From: Saprospiraceae bacterium
GTDB lineage: Bacteria; Bacteroidota; Bacteroidia; Chitinophagales; Saprospiraceae
Assembly (NCBI GenBank): GCA_016711125.1
Contig: JADJTQ010000002.1
Coordinates: 1,116,001 to 1,180,000 of the forward strand
Reading direction: 5' to 3'
DNA: 64,000 nt
Positions within the stretch are counted from its first letter, which is position 1. Every line of letters starts with the position of its first letter. The position numbers were made by a program, and so were the translations under genes. The notes beneath the pieces were generated by a model. The model searched no databases, was not told the origin of the DNA, and worked only from the letters and a program-made list of their open reading frames with translations. Positions 56,657 through 64,000 of the stretch are shown piece by piece.

Positions 56657-57423
56657 ATGTCGATGATCTATTTTGCCTCGGATTTTCACCGGGTATTGAT
56701 GCCCGTTGTACCTCAACCGAGAGAGAAGGTCAGATCGTGCGTTGGCTGGATATGGTGAAAGAAGATGCATTGATGATATATTTGGTGGGCGATTTGTTTG
56801 ACTTTTGGTTTGAATATCGATCAGTGGTTCCTCGTGGTCACATCAGGTTTTTAGGCAAATTGGCGGAGCTGGCAGACCGTGGGATTGCCATTCATGTATT
56901 TACGGGCAATCATGATATGTGGATGTCTGATTACTTTGAAAAGGAACTTGGTTTAAAACTCTACCATGAACCAGTGCAACATGAATTGTTAGGAAAGAAT
57001 TTTTTAATTGGGCATGGTGATGGATTAGGACCAGGAGATCATGGTTACAAATTTATCAAACGCGTATTCGCCAGTCCGTTGAGTCAATGGTTGTACGCCC
57101 GACTGCATCCTAATTTTGCCTTTAAGATGGCACATTTTTGGAGCGGTAGGAGCCGGGGAAACGCAGAGATAAAAGATCGCTGGCTTGGCAAGGATCAGGA
57201 ATGGCTGGTGCAATATGCTCAAAGAAAGACCAAAGAGAATCCAGTGGATTACTGCATTTTCGGACACCGGCATTTACCGATTGATTGCAGGTTAGAAAAT
57301 CAGGTAAGTCGCTATATTAACTTAGGGGATTGGTTACAATTTAATTCATATGCGGTTTTTGATGGTTCCGATGTACAGATCCGGTTTTTTGAAAATGAAG
57401 GTGTGTCACCTATCGTGGTTTAG
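56657..57423 (+). CDS. lpxH: UDP-2,3-diacylglucosamine hydrolase-like metallophosphatase (5' frameshift)
   Basis: The calcineurin-like metal motif starts with MSMIYFASDFH from ATG 56657 (or 56663). A missing base right after CAC (near 56690) would restore the expected DFHLGID, giving DARCTSTEREGQIVRWLD in the other frame. The remaining motifs are intact: YLVGDLFDFW, FTGNHDMWM, LIGHGDGLGPGD and FGHRHLP. LpxH removes UMP in lipid A synthesis at the inner membrane; short Bacteroidota homologues with the YLVGDLFDFWFEY pattern are assigned this role. Essential in most Gram-negative bacteria, so the frameshift is probably an assembly error. Confidence 0.87.
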
Positions 57424-58239
57424 TGGCTTATCAGTGAGTATCGTGCTTTTCACTTGTGGCTTACCAAAGATCACCAGCCAATCAGATCTGCCCAATATAC
57501 AACAGGTTAATATCGACCCACAAACCGCTGTTGTTGATCAATTGGGCAATCTTTATTTTGCCAACGTCAATAACGAAATCTTTAAACAAGATGTAACTGG
57601 AAAGCAGATTGGATATTATTCCAATAATCAATTGGGCAACATAGGCCGGATTGATGCCACTAGCCCCCTGAAAGTATTAGTTTTTTACCCGGCTTTCAAC
57701 ACGGGTGTGGTGCTAGACCGCCGCCTACTGGAGACCAGCCGTTTTAGTCTGATTGAAATGGGTTTTGGTGAAATTGAGTTGGTTGCATTTTCACGGGACG
57801 GCACCATATGGATATTTGATGATCATGAACAGAGACTTTATAAAGTAGACCAAAAGGGAAATATATTGCTAAAGGGCGGTGATCTTCGATTGATTTTTGA
57901 TGAGCGATTGCAACCTTTACAAATGACCGAAGCGGGAGAATACCTATACCTGGCTATACCCGGTCGCGGCTTGATGATTTTTGATTTTTTTGGCAGTATA
58001 AATCACAAATATTGAGGCCGGATATCACCGATTTTCAGATTATTGAAAATGAGTCGGTTGTGCTGGTCAAGCATGATGATCTTAGGATCATACAACTACA
58101 AACATTGGAAGAAAGACACTACCAAATACCCGAAGCGCTTGGGACTGCTAAAGTGATCCTGACCAAACAGCAAATCATTGCAATTTCAAATCAGGAGGTG
58201 CGGCGTCTGGCCTTGAGTTCCGTTTTTAGAGGAGACTAG
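57395..58239 (+). CDS. Hypothetical lipoprotein, beta-propeller-like (frameshift in T7)
   Basis: ATG 57395 overlaps the lpxH end. The start has a lipobox (SIVLFTCGLP). The body has LGNLYFANVNNEIFKQDVTG, GTIWIFDDHEQRLYKVDQKG and EYLYLAIPGRGLMIFD, a repeating pattern of NHL-like propeller blades. The frame stops at 58015, but one more T in the run 57985-57991 gives FWQYKSQILRPDITDFQII and continues to 58239. Reconstructed length about 281 residues. The family is known only as hypothetical proteins next to lpxH. Function unknown. Confidence 0.68.
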
Positions 58240-58243
58240 AGGA

Positions 58244-58816
58244 TTAGACCGTCATAATGTCTTTTTCCTTTACATCTACGATGTGGTCGATCTTATCAGT
58301 GTATTCATGCACCATTTTATCAACCTCATCTTCTTTGCGTTTTCCAGCATCTTCAGGATAACCATCCTTGACGGCCTTTTTAATAGCATCCATAGCTTTA
58401 TGACGGCTGGATCGAAGGCTAATCTTGGCATCTTCACCCAGATGTTTAGCTTGTTTAACAAGTATTTTTCTACGTTCTTCTGTGAGGGGTGGAATATTTA
58501 TTCGGATGATTTCACCGTCATTCATTGGTGTCAAGCCCAGGTTAGCTGCAAAAATTGCTTGCTCAATGGCACCGAGCATTTTCTTCTCCCACGGTTGAAT
58601 GGTGAGGGTACGAGCATCGGATGTGCCTACATTAGACACTTGATTCAATGGAGTCGGGCTACCATAATAATCAACCAGGAGGCCACTTAGCATGGCCGGT
58701 GAAGCTTTACCGGTTCTGATTTTTGAAAGCTCAGTATTCAAATGCTCAATAGCAAGATCCATGCCTTCCTGAGCAATATCAATAGCCATGTCGACTTCTT
58801 CCGAAACCATAATCAA
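58244..58816 (-). CDS. frr: Ribosome recycling factor
   Basis: 190 residues. RRF splits post-termination ribosomes with EF-G. Key segments are LNTELSKIRTGKASPAMLSG, YYGSPTPLNQVSNVGTSDAR, TLTIQPWEKKMLGAIEQAI and LGLTPMNDGEIIRINIPPLT followed by EERRKILVKQAK. Convergent with the lipoprotein gene, with 4 bases between stops. The start may be the second or third Met (MVSEEVDMAIDIA). Confidence 0.95.
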   Translation of the reverse strand: MIMVSEEVDMAIDIAQEGMDLAIEHLNTELSKIRTGKASPAMLSGLLVDYYGSPTPLNQVSNVGTSDARTLTIQPWEKKMLGAIEQAIFAANLGLTPMNDGEIIRINIPPLTEERRKILVKQAKHLGEDAKISLRSSRHKAMDAIKKAVKDGYPEDAGKRKEDEVDKMVHEYTDKIDHIVDVKEKDIMTV

Positions 58817-58864
58817 AAGATTTTTTTAAACCGAGGTTAAGTTAATATTTTATTTGCACAGCCA

Positions 58865-59563
58865 CTAATCCCGAAGGCGAGTGACAAGATAAAGCAACAT
58901 CACCAAAGCTGACAAAGCAGCCGCGACATAAGTCATAGCGGCCCACTGTAGGGCATCTTTGGCACCGCTGTACTCTGCTCCTGCAGCAGTACCGGTTTGA
59001 TCCATCCATACGAGTGCCCGTTTGCTTGCATCAAACTCAACCGGCAAGGTAATGAAGCTAAATAGGGCTGTGATGGCAAAAGCGGCAATAGTGATCAGGA
59101 TTAGTGTGTTGCTCCCACTGATATTGGCGCCAAAACCACCTAAAGCCAGTAGCAAGAGCCATTGCTGCAATTGAGATGAAACTTTAACCAATGGAACGAT
59201 GCCTGATCGAAGTTTGAGCATCGGGTAAGCGGTCGCATGCTGCACGGCATGACCGCATTCATGTGCGGCAACGGCCATCGCGGCAATAGATCGACCATGG
59301 TAGACATCGCTTGACAGGGCAACCGTCTTATTAGCTGGATTATAGTGGTCGCTCAACACACCTTGTGCTTCGATTATTTTGACATCACTAATGCCATAAT
59401 TGGTAAGCATTTTTTGGGCAACTTCACGGCCGGACAATCCATGCCGGTTTGCGATTTGACTATAATGGGAAAACTTGCTGCGTAGACGACCACTTACCGC
59501 CATTCCGATCAGACTCATCAGACCAGCAACCAACATATAACCCATATATCCTGAACTAAACAT
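58865..59563 (-). CDS. Zinc metallopeptidase, YugP family
   Basis: 232 residues, membrane protein. Zinc motif HECGHAVQH (HExxH) within SIAAMAVAAHECGHAVQH, preceded by LSDHYNPANKTVALSSDVYH. Two or three hydrophobic helices (LLLALGGFGANISGS, LILITIAAFAITALFSFITL) and a final ALSALVMLLYLVTRLRD. The substrate is unknown; relatives are annotated as neutral zinc metallopeptidases. Downstream of serS and upstream of frr on the minus strand. Confidence 0.88.
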   Translation of the reverse strand: MFSSGYMGYMLVAGLMSLIGMAVSGRLRSKFSHYSQIANRHGLSGREVAQKMLTNYGISDVKIIEAQGVLSDHYNPANKTVALSSDVYHGRSIAAMAVAAHECGHAVQHATAYPMLKLRSGIVPLVKVSSQLQQWLLLLALGGFGANISGSNTLILITIAAFAITALFSFITLPVEFDASKRALVWMDQTGTAAGAEYSGAKDALQWAAMTYVAAALSALVMLLYLVTRLRD

Positions 59564-59575
59564 ATATTTCTTTTT

Positions 59576-60857
59576 TTAAATCCTATTAAATCCTGTAAAA
59601 TCTTGCAATACTTTAGGAATATTAACCCCATCCTGATCTTGATTGTTCTCCAAAATTGCAGCCACGATCCTCGCTAATGCCAATGCACTACCATTGAGCG
59701 TGTGGGCAAGTTGAGGTTTGCTGTCACCATCACGATATCGCAGTTTCAGGCGATTACTTTGAAATGTTTCAAAATTGGAAACCGAACTCACTTCCAGCCA
59801 TTTTTTCTGGGCAGCAGAAAACACTTCAAAATCATACGTCAATGCTGAGGTAAATCCCATATCTCCCCCACACAAACGCAAAATTCGATATGGGAGTTCC
59901 AACTTAATAAGCAGTTGTTCGACATGATCAAGCATCTGCTGCAAGGCCTCATACGAGGTTGCCGGATCGGCAATTTGTACAATTTCTACCTTGTCAAATT
60001 GATGCACCCGATTTAGTCCTTTGACATCCGATCCATAGGATCCTGCTTCCCGTCTGAAGCAGGGTGTGTAAGCCGTTAGTTTGACTGGAAGATCGGCCTT
60101 GGCTAAAATTTCACCTCGTAGCAGGTTGGTCACTGGTACTTCTGCAGTGGGTATCAGGTAAAAATTATCCAGTTTTATATGGTACATCTGCGCTTCTTTA
60201 TCAGGCAATTGTCCGGTTGCTCGTGCTGTCTCTTCGTTGACCATCAATGGAGGCATAATCTCCTCATAACCAGCATTTTCGGCTTCTTGAAGAAAGAAAT
60301 TGATCAAGGCTCTCTCTAATTTGGCCCCCTTGCCCCGAAATACCGGAAATCCTGAGCCGGTGATCTTCACACCGAGTTTAAAATCGATCAGATTATATTT
60401 TTCAGCAATGTCCCAATGAGGAAGGGGATCAAAACCTTTAAAATCGGGGAGTGGCCCCGTCCAGTGCTTTAGATACTTCATTGTCCTCTGCACCTTTACC
60501 CGATCTGACCGAACTATGAGGTATGTTTGGTAGCTCAATCAATTGAGAATCAATCTCCTCGATGACGTTGCTGAGGTCAGTCTCGAGTTCTTTTATTTTA
60601 ACTTTGTGTAGTGCTACATGATCCTTTAGCGACTCGGCCTCGTCTTTTTTACCCGACCGAATTAGAGCGCCAATTTCTTTCGATTTAGAATTTACCTGAG
60701 CCAATTCCTGATCCAAACTCGTCTGAACGAGCTTTCTACGATCATCCAGTTCGATGATTGTATCTATTGATTTTAGACGCTCAGGAGTGAAATTTCGTTT
60801 GATCAAACCATCAAGAGTACGTTGTCTTTCATGGCGTAAAATGTTGATTTCCAGCAT
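59576..60857 (-). CDS. serS: Seryl-tRNA synthetase (frameshifted near 60,468)
   Basis: Class II synthetase. The N-terminal coiled-coil arm begins MLEINILRHERQRTLDGLIK and runs to NIPHSSVRSGKGAEDNEV. Removing one base near 60468-60470 gives EVSKHWTGPLPDFKGFDPLP and continues PHWDIAEKYNLIDF. Motif 2 is TPCFRREAGSYGSDVKGLNR, followed by HQFDKVEI; motif 3 is NGSALALARIVAAILENNQD. Reconstructed length about 426 residues, normal. An essential gene, so the frameshift is almost certainly an assembly error. Confidence 0.94.
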
Positions 60858-61122
60858 TTAATTTAAGTTTATAGGAGGGATGATGCTAATAAATAGTGAT
60901 ATTTCGGTCAATTTTTGCAAATATACTGGAACGTATAAAAAATTAACTGTATTTTTGCTGTGCCAAAGAAAGGGCCACACCTTACTACTTGCACTTCGCT
61001 ATAGTCCTGTGCTTTTTCCTGGAGAACTTAATCGGACAAGTACCTTTGTTAAGTTTGTTTTGCTAGTTAATAATCTATCCATTACAGCTATTTCATTTTT
61101 ATAAAAAATCAATTGAGTTTTG

Positions 61123-62922
61123 ATGTACGATATCTTACAGTTAAATGATATGTTAGTGCCTGAGCTGCGTGATGTTGCAGAGCAATTGGGAGTTAAGGGG
61201 CACAAAAAATTAAACAAGCAGGAGCTGATCTACAAGATCTTAGATGAGCAAGCACTTAATAAGAAGCCGGAAAACGGTCAGAATAAGACAGAAGCAAAAG
61301 AAGTAGCGGAATTTCAATTCGATATCGATACTCAAAAACCCCAAAAAGAAAGCCCAAAGCCTTCGGAAAGAGCAGAGCGGTCATCTGAAAAGCCAGCTGA
61401 GAGATCTGGAGAAAGATCCAATGAAAGAAATGCAGACAATAGCGACCGGGATCGAGGGCAGCATAGTCGATCAAATACGTCAAATACGTCAAATACGTCA
61501 AGAAATAATAGAAATCGAAGAGATAGAAAGCCAAGAGAAGGCGAGGAGGCCAGAGAAGGCAGTGAGTCTAAAACCCAGAATGCTGAGTCTGAAACGGTAG
61601 ATAGGGTTCGTGAAGCAGCTCCCGAACGAAAGCGTGAACCACAAGTGGAGAAACAACGTGAACCCATAGCTGAGCGACAACGTGAGCCCGCAGCTGAGCG
61701 GCAACGTGAACCCGCTGCTGAGCGGCAAGATTCGGAACGAAGAGATCAGCAACACAGAAAACCGCAAAAACAAGAAGAAAAACCTGCCTTCAACGTAGAG
61801 TTGGATGGAGTAATTGAAGGTGAAGGCATCTTGGAGATGATGCCCGATGGTTATGGTTTTTTAAGGTCTTCAGACTATAATTACCTAACCTCACCTGACG
61901 ATATCTACGTTTCACCATCACAGATCAAATTATTTGGTCTCAAAACAGGTGATACAGTGATGGGAGCTATCCGACCCCCAAAAGAAGGTGAGAAATACTT
62001 TGCCCTGTTGAGAGTGTCTCTGATCAATGGTATGCAACCTCCCGAGATTCGTGAGAGAGTACCATTTGATTACCTGACGCCACTCTTTCCAAGAGAGAAG
62101 TTTAAACTAATAACATCACCCACCGGCAAAGATTATGGAAATCGTATGATTGATCTTTTTGCACCTATCGGAAAGGGGCAGAGAGGCTTGATCGTTGCAC
62201 AACCTAAAACAGGTAAGACCTTTTTATTAAAGGACATTGCCAATGCCATCGCTAAAAATCATCCTGAATGTTTTCTGATCGTACTGCTGATCGATGAACG
62301 TCCTGAGGAGGTCACGGATATGCGTAGGAATGTGAATGGCGAAGTCATCGCTTCAACTTTTGATGAGCCGGCAGAAAATCATGTGAGAGTGGCCGGCATC
62401 GTTCTAGAAAAGGCCAAAAGGTTGGTAGAATGTGGGCACGATGTAGTGATCCTCTTGGATTCGATCACTCGATTGGCCCGGGCATACAATACAGTGGCAC
62501 CTGCCAGTGGAAAAGTACTTTCTGGGGGTGTAGAAGCTAATGCCTTGCACAAGCCAAAAAAATTCTTTGGTGCTGCACGGAATATCGAAGGGGGTGGATC
62601 ACTGACCATTCTAGCTACGGCCTTGATCGACACTGGATCTAAAATGGATGGTGTGATCTTTGAAGAATTTAAAGGAACCGGTAACATGGAGTTGCAATTA
62701 GACCGGACTCTGGCCAACAAGCGAATGTATCCGGCTATCGATCTTCCCAAATCAAGTACAAGAAGAGAAGAATTGTTGCTGGATAAAGATACCCTTTCCA
62801 GAATGTTTATCATGCGCAACCACCTGGCAGACATGAAGCCAGATGAAGCGATGGACTTTTTACGAAAGCATATGTTCGGTACTGCGACCAACGAAGAGTT
62901 TTTAATGAATATGAACGGTTAG
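61123..62922 (+). CDS. rho: Transcription termination factor Rho with expanded linker
   Basis: Start at ATG 61123 (MYDILQLNDMLVPELRDVAE). The Rho_N helical domain is followed by a roughly 180-residue charged linker rich in Arg, Glu, Ser and Asn. It contains SNTSNTSNTS, encoded by three exact TCAAATACG repeats at 61471-61497, and four 8-residue units ending with EPAAERQ. Then the cold-shock-like RNA-binding domain (GILEMMPDGYGFLRSSDYNY), Walker A AQPKTGKTFLLKD, Walker B VVILLDSITRLARAYN and R-loop region (KFFGAARNIEGGGSLTILAT). Long charged linkers are common in Bacteroidota Rho. 599 residues. Confidence 0.95.
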   Translation: MYDILQLNDMLVPELRDVAEQLGVKGHKKLNKQELIYKILDEQALNKKPENGQNKTEAKEVAEFQFDIDTQKPQKESPKPSERAERSSEKPAERSGERSNERNADNSDRDRGQHSRSNTSNTSNTSRNNRNRRDRKPREGEEAREGSESKTQNAESETVDRVREAAPERKREPQVEKQREPIAERQREPAAERQREPAAERQDSERRDQQHRKPQKQEEKPAFNVELDGVIEGEGILEMMPDGYGFLRSSDYNYLTSPDDIYVSPSQIKLFGLKTGDTVMGAIRPPKEGEKYFALLRVSLINGMQPPEIRERVPFDYLTPLFPREKFKLITSPTGKDYGNRMIDLFAPIGKGQRGLIVAQPKTGKTFLLKDIANAIAKNHPECFLIVLLIDERPEEVTDMRRNVNGEVIASTFDEPAENHVRVAGIVLEKAKRLVECGHDVVILLDSITRLARAYNTVAPASGKVLSGGVEANALHKPKKFFGAARNIEGGGSLTILATALIDTGSKMDGVIFEEFKGTGNMELQLDRTLANKRMYPAIDLPKSSTRREELLLDKDTLSRMFIMRNHLADMKPDEAMDFLRKHMFGTATNEEFLMNMNG

Positions 62923-62953
62923 AAAGCGACCAAAAGGCTATCAAGAATTTTAC

Positions 62954-62983
62954 TTGTATAGAAATCTAAAATTACTACCTTTG
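62954..62983 (+). promoter_or_regulatory. Bacteroidota-type promoter of rpmH
   Basis: TACCTTTG at 62976-62983 fits the -7 TAnnTTTG consensus, with TTG at 62954-62956 as a -33 element and 19 bases between. The rpmH ATG lies 32 bases downstream. Confidence 0.6.
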
Positions 62984-63015
62984 CCGCTCTTTAGAGAAAA
63001 AGAAAACTGACAGCG

Positions 63016-63171
63016 ATGAAACAGACATTTCAACCATCAAGAAGAAAGAGAAGAAATAAGCATGGATTTAGATCTCGTATGAGTTCTAAGAATGGCAGAA
63101 AAGTGCTAGCTCGTCGTCGTGCCAAAGGTCGGGCTAAATTGACTGTTTCTGATGAAAAGAAATTGAAGTAA
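63016..63171 (+). CDS. rpmH: Ribosomal protein bL34
   Basis: 51 residues, too short for many gene callers. Reads MKQTFQPSRRKRRNKHGFR, SRMSSKNGRKVLARRRAKGR and AKLTVSDEKKLK, the standard bL34 sequence (QPS.RKR...HGFR.RM....GR..L..RR.KGR). bL34 is normally followed by rnpA, as here. dnaA, often adjacent in other bacteria, is not present in the window. Confidence 0.97.
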   Translation: MKQTFQPSRRKRRNKHGFRSRMSSKNGRKVLARRRAKGRAKLTVSDEKKLK

Positions 63172-63208
63172 GCGAACTCAGAAGTAACATCTTATAAGAA
63201 CTATTGGA

Positions 63209-63238
63209 GAGGCTGGTATTTACCGGCCTCTTTTTTTT
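63209..63238 (+). terminator. Rho-independent terminator after rpmH
   Basis: GAGGCTGG (63209-63216) and CCGGCCTC (63223-63230) form a stem with one G-T pair around a TATTTA loop, followed by eight T at 63231-63238. Confidence 0.88.
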
Positions 63239-63313
63239 CCCCAGCAGCCATACTTTAATCTAACCCTCGCTCCTAAAGCTGATTTGATGTAGATTTAGCT
63301 GGTTATTTTAGAT

Positions 63314-63703
63314 TTGAGACGATATACCCTACATAAAGATTCACGACTAAAAAGTCAGAAATCCATCTCTGAAGCATTTGTTGGGGGTAAGAGTATCCAG
63401 GTTTATCCAATCAGAGTGTACTTTTATCATTTGCCGACGACCGATCATGCTGGAGTAAAGGCTGCCTTTGTCGCTCCTAAAAAGAACTTTAAAAAAGCAG
63501 TGGATCGTAACAGGATCAAACGTCAGCTACGTGAAGCATATCGGCTGAATCAGTATCTCCTTAAAGATGAAATACCTGATGCCTGGCAGGTTAATGTGGT
63601 CTTCCTGTATTATATCCGTGAGAAACTTAATTATACAGTTATTGAGAAGGCCACACAAAAGGTATTGAAGCGTTTAGCTAAAGAAATGAATGTTAAGCAA
63701 TGA
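63314..63703 (+). CDS. rnpA: Ribonuclease P protein component
   Basis: 129 residues. The start TTG at 63314 (MRRYTLHKDSRLKSQKSI) agrees with the family N-terminus; no better ATG is present. The RNA-binding motif is FKKAVDRNRIKRQLREAYRL (the RNR box), and KAAFVAPKKNFK precedes it. It matures the 5' ends of tRNAs with the M1 RNA. The stop overlaps the next start as ATGA. Confidence 0.93.
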   Translation: MRRYTLHKDSRLKSQKSISEAFVGGKSIQVYPIRVYFYHLPTTDHAGVKAAFVAPKKNFKKAVDRNRIKRQLREAYRLNQYLLKDEIPDAWQVNVVFLYYIREKLNYTVIEKATQKVLKRLAKEMNVKQ

Positions 63704-64000
63704 CTAAACTACTTTGTGTTTTGGCCATGACGATTTTGTGGTGTACAACTTACGCTCAAAAAGCTTTGCTACTGGAGAAAGAAGGTACTTTGAGAACAAA
63801 GAAATTTTTTATCGGGGAGAACTTAGTATATAAAATGAAGCAGGATAAAGAGCATTGGCTTGATGAAGTCATTATTGAATTGGATTTGGAATCAGGAACT
63901 ATCTTTTTCGAAAATCGAACGCTCAACATCAATGAGATCTATGCTGTTCAGATCAGAGATGCTGGAGACTTCATGCGGAAACTATCAGCCATACTTACTA
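63700..64000 (+). CDS. Hypothetical secreted protein, N-terminal part
   Basis: ATG at 63700 overlaps the rnpA stop (ATGA). Signal peptide MTKLLCVLAMTILWCTTYAQ. The following part reads LLLEKEGTLRTKKFFIGENL, IIELDLESGTIFFENRTLNI and NEIYAVQIRD. No family recognised. The gene continues past the window edge. The position right after rnpA in Bacteroidota is often taken by conserved hypothetical exported proteins. Confidence 0.75.
   Translation, partial: MTKLLCVLAMTILWCTTYAQKALLLEKEGTLRTKKFFIGENLVYKMKQDKEHWLDEVIIELDLESGTIFFENRTLNINEIYAVQIRDAGDFMRKLSAILT

Noticed and set aside
61471..61497. Regulatory repeat upstream of a gene
   Set aside because: The repeats are in frame inside rho and encode the linker, so they are coding.
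62379..62891. 170-residue minus-strand open frame inside rho
   Set aside because: Long only because of codon bias in rho; the sense strand encodes all Rho motifs.

Overview
The window looks like chromosome of a Bacteroidota bacterium, probably near the Saprospiria. The evidence is the separate atpD-atpC pair, TAnnTTTG-type promoters in front of atpD and rpmH, a TonB-dependent receptor, LytS/LytTR regulators, a zinc metallopeptidase of the YugP type, Rho with a long insertion, and families typical of that phylum (DUF5682, DUF1080, DUF4386, peptidase S74 surface proteins). No rRNA, tRNA or CRISPR array was recognised. The lineage below phylum is an inference.

Layout. 1-4.9 kb: start of a divergent XRE-type regulator, a palindromic operator region, dinB, a broken four-helix-bundle gene and a second DnaE; this reads as a damage-inducible mutagenesis cassette. 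5.3-13.9 kb: a rhodanese, a PhyH-like dioxygenase, three tandem secreted S74-chaperone proteins and a PQQ dehydrogenase with a haem c domain. 14-36 kb: an accessory stretch of mostly single-gene units (HEPN/AbiU2, hydrolase, DoxX, DUF1801, agarase-like hydrolase, YdeI, NmrA, AraC, FAD oxidoreductase, LytS/LytTR, VOC, GNAT), with intergenic repeats, attC-like hairpins and remnants of at least three other genes (M1 peptidase, YdeI, tail-fibre protein). A tandem family of small secreted proteins lies at 32.4-34.0 kb. 36-43.4 kb: a TonB receptor and a roughly 1,450-residue secreted repeat protein. 43.5-45.2 kb: an RsmI-like methyltransferase and scpA. 45.2-50.3 kb (minus strand): DUF5691, MoxR ATPase and DUF5682, a candidate conflict or chaperone module. 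50.3-52.2 kb: atpD-atpC. 52.4-56.2 kb: an anti-sigma-like fragment, aldo/keto reductase, DUF1080 protein, a MITE-like element and a YefM-YoeB toxin-antitoxin pair. 56.6-64 kb: housekeeping genes lpxH, frr, metallopeptidase, serS, rho, rpmH and rnpA.

A strong overall pattern is that many genes are interrupted by a single inserted or missing base, often in a homopolymer. These include genes that should be essential (atpD, serS, lpxH). I read most of them as errors in an uncorrected long-read or metagenomic assembly, and give reconstructed full spans. A few loci (M1 remnant, YdeI remnant, tail-fibre remnant, copies B and C of the small secreted family) carry several lesions and look like real pseudogenes.
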